A DNA stretch of 64,000 nucleotides from Diphasiastrum complanatum (Eukaryota; Streptophyta; Lycopodiopsida; Lycopodiales; Lycopodiaceae), in assembly GCA_029204225.1 (NCBI GenBank), contig CM055092.1:40211820-40275819 (forward strand), read 5' to 3'. The position numbers were made by a program, and so were the translations under genes. Positions within the stretch are counted from its first letter, which is position 1; each line of letters starts with the position of its first letter. Shown here piece after piece: positions 11,678-24,324 of this stretch. The notes under the pieces are model-generated. The model had not been told where the DNA came from, ran no database searches, and saw nothing but the letters and a program-made list of their open reading frames with translations.

Positions 11678-11935
11678 CTACTCAATGTATTGTTGTTGAG
11701 AAATGAAGATTCTAGCCCCATGTGGAAGATCAACAAGAACACAAGTGTGGTTCTTCATGAGTGAGTTATACTCCTCTTGCATCGCATCCTCCCAACATTT
11801 TACTCCTCTGGCCTGCTCATAAAAAATAGGTTTTACTGCACCATCCTCAATAGAAATAAGAGCAAAATCAGAAAAATCAGCAAATTCTACTGATTTAGTA
11901 GAGGCATGAGTCTTCCCTTCATAGAAATGATTCAC
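11678..11935 (-). pseudogene. Copia-1 reverse transcriptase N-terminal stub
   Basis: The minus frame includes CWEDAMQEEYNSLMKNHT then LVDLPHGA, the start of the copia RVT_2 domain (an A-M-x-x-E...L...N-x-T-W-x-L-V motif). Nothing resembling the YVDD active site follows. The continuation (11,136-11,546) is open for 136 residues but unrecognised. Confidence 0.65.
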
Positions 11936-12024
11936 TTTGCAGGACCACTTTGCTGTCCTGCAAAGTCTGCAACAACCATAAGGACTGATTTGGGCTGTCC
12001 AACAGCCTTACCTTTGTCAACACT

Positions 12025-12111
12025 TTGCTGTCCAAAGCATTCCGAACTTGGACCTTGCTATCCAATGTTTTCCGAACTTGGACCTTGTTGTCCAATGTCT
12101 TCGACAGGCTG
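12025..12111 (-). repeat. 30-bp tandem repeat (about 3 units) between integrase and RT
   Basis: Units start at 12025, 12055 and 12085 and contain TCCGAACTTGGACC. On the minus strand each unit encodes ten residues of the form KTLDNKVQVR. The period is a multiple of three, so the frame is kept through the repeat. Confidence 0.6.
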
Positions 12112-12439
12112 CTCTTTACCATAAATAGGTTCTTATGAATGAACTATGGGCTGCAAAATTGAAAAAGTAGTAGGCTATCCACTAGAAGTTGATGGCAGTC
12201 CCTTATCTTCATGATTAGATGGCAAAACCAAATCTGGAAATATTTCAAGATATGCATCATGGGGGAAGTCCCCTTTCATGGCATGAGTGGGCGAAACATC
12301 ATAGGAGGTCTTTTCATCAAAATGAGCATCACGACTCACTATGATTTTATTAGTATCCATATTAAACAACCTTGCTTTCGCTACTATAGCCAACAAATAT
12401 GCATTTAACTCCTTCATCATCAAGCTTGGTTCTTAGCTT

Positions 12440-14040
12440 ATCGGGAATGAAAGCATAAGCCGTGCAACCAAAGATGCGTAAGTGAAAAACAGTAGGCTTC
12501 TTACCATACCAAACTTCATAAGGAGTTAATACCTTCAGGACTTTAGTAAGACACCGATTACTAATGTAAGCCGTCGTTATAACTGCTTCAGCTCAAAACT
12601 TGTGAGGTAGGCCCTTTGCCTTGAGCATGCATCGAGCCATCTCCATAATAGTGCGATTCTTTATTTCGGCAACACCATTTTGTTGAGGTGTATAAGGGGT
12701 TGTCATTTGATGATGGATACCTTTGCTTTGAAGATAAGTACCGAACGTATTCTTTATATATTCCCCTCCTCAGTCGGTACGTAAGATTTTCAAAGAATGC
12801 CCAAACTGGTTTTCTATCATTGCTAGAAAATCCTTAAAGCGTTAAAAAACTTCAGATTTTGCCTTTGTAGGATAAATCCATGTAAATCTTGAAAGGTCAT
12901 CAATAAAAGTAACAAAGTACTTACACCTTCCAATGGATTCGGTTCTCATTGAACCACATACATCACTATGAACCAAATCAAATTTGCCATCAACTCTAAT
13001 AGTTCCATCAATTGGAAAAGCTTGCCTTTGAAATTTTCCAAGTATGCGTCTTTCGCATACATGTCCTTTGGGATGCTCAATATTAGGAATGTCTTCAACC
13101 ATATTGAATCTCTTCAACATCTTCAAGCTAGCAAAGTTGAGATGTCCAAACCTAGCATGCCATAATTCAGCCAGCTCCAAAGAATGTGAATATGATGCAA
13201 CAAGACAAAACGATGATGAAGCTCTTCGCTCATAGGTATCCATAAAAAACAATCCACCACGCAATGTTCCCGAAGCAATGATCATAAGAGATCTCTTTGG
13301 GTCTTTGATAAGACATTTGTCTTCTTTGAATTCCACAACCAATCTTTGGTTCATAATTGTAGAGACCGAAATGAGATTCTTTTTAATTTTTGGAACATAA
13401 AGTACATTACGAATGTATTTCTCCTCACCATTGCGTAAGATAGTGGGGATACATCCAATACCTTTGATAGGATAAGAGGTGTTATCAACACCTTGATCTT
13501 TGCTTCCATCATGCACTTTCACAAAGCTTTGTGAGACCTCTTTGTGATAAGTCATATGACGTGTGGCACCGCTATCAATCACCCAATCAATAGATGGAAA
13601 AACAACAACTTGCAAAGCTGAAGATGAGCTGTTTTCTGCTGAAAAACCAGCAAGATTTGAAGTGGCAGAAATCTCGTCTTTAGGAGAGATGAGATTATTA
13701 GTAACAAAAGCAGAATCATTATTGAAAAGATCATCTTGTTGTTCCAAAGTAATGATTGCGGTACTTGTATCGTTACCTTTCTCTTTTTTCTTTGCAAGCC
13801 TCTTCCTACATTCTTTGATGTGATGCCCAAACTTCTTGCAATAGTGGCACTTACCTTTCTTCTTGGAGCCTTGATCTTGAGCTTCCTTAGATTTTTTATT
13901 ATCTTTGGAAGTGTTGAAAGAAGGCTTCCCTTTCCACTTGCCTTTGCCTTTGTCTTTTGCAGAGAAAGCTTGATCTTCTTGTTCACCAAAGTTGATCCTT
14001 GTTTGCTCTTCTTGAAGAAGTAAGCCAACAACTTCGTCAA
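12440..14040 (-). pseudogene. Copia-1 protease and integrase, disrupted
   Basis: Reading down the minus strand, the protease active site is WVIDSGATRHM (near 13,590-13,560). The pre-integrase block ELWHARFGHLNFASL is near 13,170. The integrase N-terminal part is FDLVHSDVCGSM then YFVTFIDDLSRFTWIY (frame ends at 12,842). The rest of the integrase continues in other frames, with LRTD, a stop, then GGEY near 12,770 and TPYTPQQNGVAE near 12,700-12,670. The catalytic Asp residues are present but the frame is broken. Confidence 0.8.
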
Positions 14041-14663
14041 AGGATGTGTTGATGTCCCCTAAGAGAAATGCTCAACGATGACACAAATGGAAGGTAAGAA
14101 TTAGGAAGAGAGTTGAGAGTAATAGATACAAATTGTGAGTTCTCAATCACTTCATCAATACTAAGAAGCTCCTTGATCTTCGTCAAGTGGTTTGTAAGCA
14201 AATCACCTTCTTGCATCTTCAAGATAGAAAGTTGATTTCAAAGATATCCCACTTTTTTCGCATTCTTTACTTGAAACATCTTGGCAAGAGTCTTCCAAGC
14301 ACTTTTGAAAGTCTTGCATGATCTAATATGAGGAATGATAGATCTCTTCACTGATAATGCAATGATGGAATGTGCTTGTGCATCTCGTCGATCCCACTTC
14401 TTTTGCTCATCGGAAGACACCTCCGTAGATGAAGTAGTAGTTGTTCTAGATGGGGTAATAGGAGCCAAGGTAGGTGGCCTCTCTTCGTCACCATTAACTA
14501 CATCCCACAAACCTTTAGCAATTAGAAGGTTCTTTATCATGTAGCACCACAAGGAATAGTTTGTGCCATCCAGCCTATCTTCATTATAATAAAGAACCAA
14601 TAGACTCCGATTTAGCCAGAACAAAAAAATCAGCTTGTAGTAGATAGGAAATAGACTTTCCAA
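14037..14663 (-). pseudogene. Copia-1 gag (UBN2/DUF4219 type), frameshifted
   Basis: The minus frame 14663-14238 contains RLDGTNYSLWCYMIKNLL, typical of the N-terminal part of copia gag, then FKSAWKTLAKMFQ. The frame 14222-14037 carries LLTNHLTKIKELLSI and SLPNSYLPFVSSL, the expected second half. A frameshift near 14,230 separates them. The protein would form the virus-like particle of the retrotransposon. Confidence 0.75.
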
Positions 14664-16073
14664 GTCAAAATCTACTCAAAGGGCCACAACCTGAAAACTG
14701 AAATTATGAGCACAATAGATTGCAATACTCCACATGCAATTTGCTCAACAAGTAATGAAATAGGTGGCTGATTTTTGCACAAAAAACAAAATGCTCACAA
14801 ATAGGTAGACTTCAGATGAAGCCAAAATCATAACCAGAAATTTGTGGCTAAAAAGAGTGCACACTGTGTTCATATAGAGCGGATGGCAGCGCCCTACTCC
14901 AAGCTCACCAACAGAGAAATTTTAGCAAGAAATGTGTGTAAAACACATGTATCTTCATTTAAGAAGTGAATTTGAAATTTTCAGCATATAATTGAGTCAA
15001 AATCACATGCAATTGGTTTGAGCATTTTCTATTCCAAAAAACACACTCTCATAATATCAAAACATCTTCCAAACAACAACCAAGAATACTATATATCCTA
15101 ACATATCAATTTAACACATTATGCTATCCAACAAACCATTGTTCATACCAGATTCATGCTAAAAAATTGTACAAGGTGTGCAGTCCAGTTACTAAAATTG
15201 ATACCATATCCTTCACGTATTCATAGATTGGATCACCTAGTATTGCATAGATCATGTCGCTTGCTAGAGAAGGCTGATACGACCATAACATTCTACACCA
15301 TCTCTTGTCTCACAACAGCTTATAAAGCAAGGGACGTTCCCAAAAGCTTCTGCTAACAAACTACTTAGACCTTCGTTCACTCAGCTGTGCACAAAGAGAA
15401 AAATTGCATGCCTTTGTTGGTCCTTGCGATTTCCTTTATATATCTGAGAAAACCTCCTCCTCCTCCTCTCACCTGCCTGTCTTATCACCCTCTCCCTTCA
15501 GACTTCATTCTTGATTACTAGACAACGGCCCCTTTTTGGTCTCATATATTATAATATATGTAACACATTTCTCAAAAATTTCAGTGCCTTAATGCCTATT
15601 TTAATGGCATAAGGATGACATGCTATTAGCTCTTCTTAATAATCATAATAATAAATGTTTATGTGCATTACTCTATGCAATGAGTGAAAATAAAAAACTG
15701 GCAACTCTTATATGTTAAGAGTCATTGTTGGTGGAACGTTTTTTCAGTTATTCTAGAGAACTTGCATTTTTTTAGTTTCATGTTTTCTAAGGATTATTAC
15801 TCATATAGGAGTTTATATGGCTATATCATAAAAAGTGTAATGATATTGGCTTTTGAGAAATAATGTCAAAACAATCCTTGGCTTTTCCAATTAATGAGTA
15901 GAATTTTGTCTAGATTGTAGCTGCAAAAGGGTTGTCATTTTTAGCAACTCCAAATCCTGTCATGCCACATGGCATTACCTATTTGCAACTATTTGCAACA
16001 ACGTTTGTGAAAATAGTTGATATGTTGAACATTCTAAGCAAAATTGGAATCACAGTGCACTGATTTTGATTTA
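14664..16073. other. No gene recognised; possible decayed 5' end of Copia-1
   Basis: This is where the 5' LTR of Copia-1 would lie. A minus-strand TATA-like ATATATAAAGG occurs near 15,436, and a pyrimidine-rich CCTCCTCCTCCTCTC tract near 15,450. No repeat matching the other end was found, so no LTR is called. Confidence 0.35.
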
Positions 16074-16513
16074 CTAGTACTTCATCTTGATTTGATCATG
16101 GAGGTGGGCCTCCAGTCGATTAACATCTCCTTTCGAGGTGTGGTACTCACCCTTAAGCTCACTCAGCTTAAGAATGGTTTGTTCAGGTTGGCGTAAATCG
16201 TTGCATACTTTTTGAGCTTGGTGATGAGGAGTGTACTTTCTGACACAACCGACTCTAACTATCCTTTCACTCATTGGTCATTTGAAATGAAATGAAAAAT
16301 AAAAGCTTTGAGATTTTGGATGTTATTGTTGAAGCTGCTCAAAATTTTTTGCAACAAAACAACAGTCTCGATTCCCTACGAGACACTTTTGTAATGAGTC
16401 ATTTTTTCATGGCCGCAGTGAAGGCACAGGAGGTCAATTTTGAAGCAACCGTATACTTCACCGATTGCAACCCTATGGCCAAAATCTATTTGATTCCTTA
16501 TGAAAATAATTAA
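16074..16513. other. Two small opposite-strand ORFs, unrecognised
   Basis: The minus frame 16274-16074 (66 codons) is charged and helical-looking, for example ILKLSELKGEYHTSKGD. The plus frame 16292-16513 (73 codons) begins just beyond it. Neither shows a motif I know. They lie 2.5 kb before the copy A partner gene and could be remnants of some mobile element, but nothing proves that. Confidence 0.25.
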
Positions 16514-18960
<2,447 letters not shown>

Positions 18961-18976
18961 TTGATCATGTCGCTTT

Positions 18977-20056
18977 GTGCAGGAGGGCATGGGTTTTGTA
19001 TTATCTTTCTGCTCTGTTCCTGAAGAGGCAGTAACTTCGAGGTTAAGCATTGAGAGTGACTCAGCATCTACTGATTCTATGATATCAGAATCAGATATTG
19101 TTGATGAAGTCTTGGATGCTGACAAGGAGACGAGGTTGGCAGCAATGTACGACCCAGCCCAATCTCGTGCATTGTCAATTTCCTCCTTATCTAACGTGGA
19201 GCTAAATGAAAAAAAGCAAGACTATTCTCGATTTGCCGGTATATCACATGGATATATAATATCGCATACCTCTCTTTGAATGATATTGGAAATGTACTTG
19301 ATTTGAGGGAGGATGAAATTCTATCAATTTTATCTAATTTCATTAAAGAATTCTCAAACTTCATAAATCTCGAGGGTGATGATCTATGTGCTTCTATTGA
19401 TTACAAAGATGGAGATGAATGGCTTGACGAGACTGAAGCCCTACAGTCAATCATGTCCCAAAGTAGGGCATATGAGGCAAATATGCCCAATGAAGAGGAA
19501 TTTTTGAGAATCTAGAGCAGCTATGTCTCACAGTCCTCGCAAACTAAATTATCCACTGCTTCGACGACCATAGTTGCTGGTCATGATTTACATACTGCTG
19601 CAATTATTCAAGTTGATGAGCGTGATCTGGTAAGTAGATTTGGTTTCTTTTGAAAGAGAGTTCTATTCAAATGTAATTTTTTTTCAAGATATCAATGACC
19701 ACGACTAAAGGATTCATCCCTATCCCATTATTTGAAGAGCTTTGTAAATAAAGAGATTTTCATTCATCATCGGGACAATAATAATGATAATTAAAGCATT
19801 ATCATTTTTCTGAAACGGGCATAAATACCCTCAGAATACATATAAAATTATTTTTGCAAAGAGAGACATTGTTATGAAAGTATTTGGCTATGTACATGAG
19901 GAAGTTTCTAAAAGGTCATCCTCCTCAGCAGTTTTCTTCAAATATATAGACTTAAGCAAAAGAAAATCTATTGATTTTATATATCCATATGATAAAAAAA
20001 TATATCTTCATGACCACACAACAAAGCTGATCCTTAAAGATAAAGAGAAAAAATGA
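18977..20056 (+). pseudogene. Two-gene family copy A: acidic partner protein, broken
   Basis: The family is uncharacterised. The first piece (18977-19245) has MGFVLSFCSVPEEAV followed by a Ser/Asp/Glu-rich linker. After a frameshift near 19,270 comes LNDIGNVLDLREDEILSIL, which matches copy B (LQHILGLREDEMLAAL) and copy D (ISDLFYFTEAETLCIL). A stop at about 19,513 and a GTAAGT donor near 19,630 follow. A last piece (19874-20056) carries YIDLSKRKSIDFIYPYD, matching copy D (YVDLSKHENYELLDPYE). The order is the same as in copies B and D where they overlap. Function is unknown. It converges on the transposase-like gene that follows. Confidence 0.6.
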
Positions 20057-20159
20057 TTTTGACGTCTATTGTACTTGAAATGATGCCATATAATACATAT
20101 TTTTTTTTTGTCGGATATAATGAAAAATACTATTAGTTGAGTCTTGCATCAATATTATT

Positions 20160-20712
20160 TTCGTCTATAAATTTGCACGCCTTTCTGAATTTTTGATAAT
20201 TTGTTGATGTAGTTTTGTATCCACATTGAACATGTTTGTAAACCATTGAAATAGCTGGATGATGTAACTATTTTTTTCAGATGTTCCACCGTGTTGTGTA
20301 TTTCAATGAAATGCTGCTTTCGCTTGCCAATGTGATTTCTCCATTTCTTTTGATGACCATAAGCTTAGGTTGCCATAAGCTTTTGCAAAAAATGATACAT
20401 GATGTCGTAAAATGTGCCGCAATATCAGGGATATAAGCATTGGCATATTAATCACTTTAAATTATTATATGTGCAATGAAATCATAATTCTAAGAGTTAC
20501 ATTGAAAAGAGATTTACCATATAATGCGTAATATGATTTGCACCCAGGTGCCTTTAACTGCATCCACAAACTCAATTGCTGATTTCTCAATTAGTAGGAC
20601 ATCAGTATAAGGCAATTTATCTTTTCTGAGAAATTTGACCATGTTGTCAAGCTTTCTCCAGACTTCAACTGTTTTAAGCCTTGTTGGTCCTTTATCTTCA
20701 AAATCATGTGTA
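20160..20712 (-). pseudogene. Two-gene family copy A: transposase-like gene, broken
   Basis: On the minus strand, 20,690-20,550 reads KTVEVWRKLDNMVKFLRKD, then FVDAVKGTWVQI and a splice-donor-like GGTAAA. Near 20,340-20,230 comes MEKSHWQAKAAFH, stop, NTQHGG, then FQWF. These blocks align with copies B and D. At least one in-frame stop and frame changes make it non-functional. The convergent arrangement with the partner gene is shared with copy D. Confidence 0.6.
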
Positions 20713-20719
20713 GCATAAA

Positions 20720-20956
20720 TTACATCTTTCCAAATTGCGTACTAAATTTTGGTCGATTTTGCAAATTAGAATTATCTAACTTCAAGATTTCATTCTCTTC
20801 TTTTGTTTGAAACAAAAGATTTTCTTTTTCTCTGTAGTCAGTAAGCAAACCAGTCAACATATTTTCCAAACAATGGATTTTTTTCATTGAATTATTAATG
20901 TAGACCATTGTGTCCTTCACACAAAAGCAATAATGCCTGTACCATCTGATCACCAA
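20720..20956 (-). other. Small coiled-coil-like ORF, unrecognised
   Basis: A 78-codon minus frame has a Glu/Leu/Asn-rich segment (KEENEILKLDNSNLQN) with heptad-like spacing. It lies just upstream (minus sense) of the copy A transposase-like remnant and may be a further exon of it, but no match to copies B or D was seen. Confidence 0.25.
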
Positions 20957-21924
20957 GTACCATTACCCACTGATAGCTCTCCAAGAATCTGTCCACCTAT
21001 AGTGCAACTAGACTCCAATTGGATCTAACCAACAAAGCTGCATCCTGCTTATCAAATAATGATGGATAACAAACAACACAAGTGACACCAACCTAGAGAC
21101 CATTGTGCATACAACCATGTAGCTCACCTGATCACTTGCCAAACTATCAGCTATCACTCTCTGAGTAACCATCTCCATCCTTATCGGCTCACAACCATGG
21201 GCATGCTAGATCCACATCATCGTGTAATGCACTCCATGCCCTCAAGATATGTACCACCTCCAAGTACACTCCATGCCACCTACCTCCAAGTAGGTTTGAC
21301 ATATTCCTAGGTCACCACACATGATGCACCAGCTGAAGGACATCCATTGTGCATACAATAACGTACCATACCCCTTGCAACTGTAGCGTCTCCTTGAGTG
21401 CCAACCCAATGGACTCGTCATCCACATACCAAGCTCCCACCTAATGTTTTCACTCTTGGTTACCATCCTGCTCGACAAGCTGAACACCAAAGCATCACCT
21501 GCTCCTCCTGGCTCGCAATGCACCTCGCTCTCCCTGGCTATGTGCCACCTGACTGTTGGGCAGATGTGCCGTCGAGAGATTGGTCCCATCGGAAGATCCC
21601 CAGCGGGGAAAGGGTCCGTACTGCCCTTACATGACCGACTAGGGTAACGCCGTTTCCAATCCCTGGGGCCTTCCTAATCACCCCATACTCCCAGGTCAAT
21701 GAGAGTTTTCCAAGCTCTCAGAGGTATGATCATTGGGAGATGAAATGGCTGCACACTTTATCATGAGATTCGAGATTCGAGTTCTCAGATTCTAGGTTCT
21801 AGTGCTAGATGTCATACGTTCATCCTAGATGTAGTGTAGGTTCAAGATCAATGGTTATGGCTTCCTAAGATCCTTGTCAAATCCAAGAACTTTTGCATGT
21901 GATCAAAGTCTAATTGGCACATTA
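20957..21924. other. No gene recognised; left flank of Copia-2
   Basis: Overlapping frames at 21,242-21,647 on both strands show no family motif. The sequence runs into the CATTA target site of Copia-2. Confidence 0.45.
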
Positions 21925-22574
21925 TGTGAAAGATTTCAGATCCTTAAGATCCAATCTACTTGAATGATCTTTGGTTAGAAAGAGAAATACACTACCAATT
22001 TCACCAATGTAGAAAAATCAGCATCTACACACAATTTGAGATGCAAACACTAATAGAACTTGATCAAACTTGAATGAAATGATTATGTACTATTGCTGTC
22101 CATACAAAACCAGCAAGCTACTGTATTTCACACGTGTGGATCCAAAAATAGCAAATATAGATCATTGTACACATATAATTGCAAGCAATCACCAAGATAG
22201 TCCACCAATGGATAGTAGAACCCAAGAGAACCATGTATAAGCATAAAATGAGATAGAGAAGAGAGAAGATGACTCTCTCCACGAGTTACATCCTTTTATA
22301 GTAGGTCCAAACCCTATTTGGCCACTTGGCTTTCCCACCAAAATGCTAACCCTACCAATTTTGGGTCTAGATTCAATGTACCCAACTTATTCAAATTGAA
22401 TCTACTCAAACTCGCATTCTATCTTTCCCACACTTTCAAAAAGTATTTATTCAAATGAAATTTAGACTAATGAACTGTGAAAAGTCAACCTCTAAGTCTA
22501 AAACAAGTTTTGGCCTCAATATGCCAAATATGAAAATATTACAAAATGTGATGAAACTAGTTGAATCTTTCACA
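21925..22574 (-). repeat. Copia-2 3' LTR (650 bp)
   Basis: The repeat starts TGTGAAAG and ends CTTTCACA. The purine tract lies immediately inside it at 22,575-22,590. A TATAAAAGG box read on the minus strand lies near 22,292-22,300. Confidence 0.93.
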
Positions 22575-23155
22575 CTCCCTCTTCAACTAGTTTTAGCATA
22601 GACTTTGATAATACTCCAAGTGAAGTCCTATGATTCATGAACAAGTCTTTTCCCAATGCTTTGGTGAAGATATCAGCTACACATTCCCTTGAAGATACAT
22701 GTTGAAGCTCCACCTCCTTTGCAATGACTCGCTCCCTCACAAAATGATATTGTATCTTAATATGCTTGCTCCTAGCATGAAAGATAGGATTGGATGCCAT
22801 TCTTTGGGCTGATTGATTGTCACAAAAGATGATTGGGCTCTCTAAAAAATCCACCAAGTGAAGATCCTTGATCATCCTTTTGATCCATACCATCTCCTTT
22901 GTGCAATGTGTAAGAGCTTTGTACTCGGCCTCACTAGATGACAATGAGATAGTGGCTTGTTTCTTTGACATGCATGATATAGCTCCATCACCTATGAAAA
23001 TACAATAAGAACTAATGGATTTCCTATCCATTATATCTCTAGCATAGTCTGAATCTGAAAATCCAAAAAGATTAGGTAATGATCCCTCATACAATATGCC
23101 AAAATCTCGAGTTCCAATGATGTACCTCAAAACTCGCTTTCCTAGCTTCCAATGC
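22570..23155 (-). CDS. Copia-2 RNase H domain
   Basis: The frame from about 23,155 to 22,570 reads HWKLGKRVLRYIIGT, SDSDYARDIMDRKS, ISLSSSEAEYKAL, FCDNQSAQRMASNPIFHAR and ADIFTKAL. This is the complete C-terminal RNase H module of copia polyproteins, including the D, E and D positions of the RNase H active site. It stops just before the purine tract. It follows foreign sequence, not a reverse transcriptase. Confidence 0.9.
22575..22590 (-). other. Copia-2 polypurine tract
   Basis: Read on the minus strand the sequence is GTTGAAGAGGGAG, directly followed by the LTR start TGTGAA. It would prime plus-strand DNA synthesis. Confidence 0.8.
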
Positions 23156-24230
23156 TCCTAGCATAGTTTTTGCCAATAGAACTTTTATCCATCATAAGAA
23201 TGATCTTCTTCCTAAGAATAAATCTCCTTTCAATGATCATGTAATGCTCAAAATAGAAACAACCATAATTGATATAGAGAATAGTGTCCACTTGGGATGC
23301 TTCACTATTTCTTACATCAATTTTACATATAAAAATGTGACTAGAACATGAAGAATCAAATAGAATGTAAATGAAATGATTCCACCATGCTTCCAACTCT
23401 GAACTCTCTGGAAGAATACAGCAAACAAACAATAAATGTGAGTGATCAACTTTTGTTTGTATGTCTTCTCCTTCTTTGTCCTTTGTTGCCTTGTATCCAC
23501 CATGATACTCCATGAATGAGCCTCCATCTTCATCTTGCCACAAGAAACCATCAAACCTTGGAAATCCATGAGTAGGTGAGTACATAAATGATGCAAATCC
23601 AGCACCACATGATTCCATAAACCAAGTAGTTTGCACTAGTCCATCTTCAAGATCTACTTGACACAAGAAAATGACCATGAATTCACCAAAAATTGACAAT
23701 CTCCAAGTATTGGCACCAAGTAGCTCAGCACTTGAGAACTTAGCCATGGATGAGTGAAATAATGAACCTCCAATAGCTTCATTTCCATCAGCAAAATCAG
23801 CCAAGAATGCTAGTACAAATCCAACATCAAAACAATGCTCACCAATGTAGCTAGTTTTACCATATCTTGACAATTTGCACACATCCACATGAAATTGCTC
23901 AAACATGAGATAGAACAAGTAAAGTAAACTTGAACAACACTTCCTTGCTGCTCCTTTGACCTTACTTGAGTCTTCAATATTCTGCAAAAACAGGTCCATA
24001 ACACCTTTGCCAATTATCTCTCCTTTGATGCTCTTGACTAGCTCCAAATTGCAACTTCCCTTTTGACTAGTTGAAGCACTTTGAGATCAATTTCTTGATC
24101 TTCAACTTGACCATCAAAGTCATTGAACAAATTTTGTTTTCCAGATCCATTACTTGATTTTACAGCAAGATAACATCCATCCACTTGCATAGCTCCATGT
24201 ACACAAGAAGATCTTCCAAAAGATGTTTCA
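23142..24230 (-). other. Non-copia insert replacing RT; 301-codon open frame
   Basis: The element has only the first residues of the RT domain (KEEEWIQAMDLKYRSLM, near 24,290-24,240) before unrelated sequence begins. A 301-codon minus frame (24047-23142) runs through almost all of it, with no YVDD box or other RT motif. It contains several hydrophobic stretches, for example FDVGFVLAFLADF and ICKIDV, and two histidine-rich patches. I do not recognise it. It may be host sequence captured during retrotransposition or a filler that stayed open by chance. Confidence 0.6.
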
Positions 24231-24324
24231 CTCTTCATAAGAGATCGATACTTAAGATCCATTGCTTGGATCCACTCCTCTTCTTTCCTTGCTTGATCTA
24301 CACTTGTAGACTCATCCAAAGAGG

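Larger units (their letters stand above)
11136..14663 (-). mobile_element. Copia-1: degenerate Ty1/copia element
   Basis: On the minus strand the order is gag, zinc-knuckle/protease, GAG_pre-integrase, integrase and the start of reverse transcriptase, the standard copia order. Stops and frameshifts separate the parts, and most of the reverse transcriptase and all RNase H are missing. I could not find flanking LTRs, a primer-binding site next to the gag start, or a target duplication. It is therefore an old, truncated insertion. Confidence 0.8.

Noticed and set aside
21242-21647. Overlapping frames on both strands as a gene
   Set aside because: Frames shadow each other, no motif is present, and no start, splice or neighbour context supports either.
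23312-24013. Reverse transcriptase in an alternative frame of the Copia-2 insert
   Set aside because: All three minus frames were read; none contains the YVDD box or the GVDY...TAFLNG motifs expected of RVT_2.
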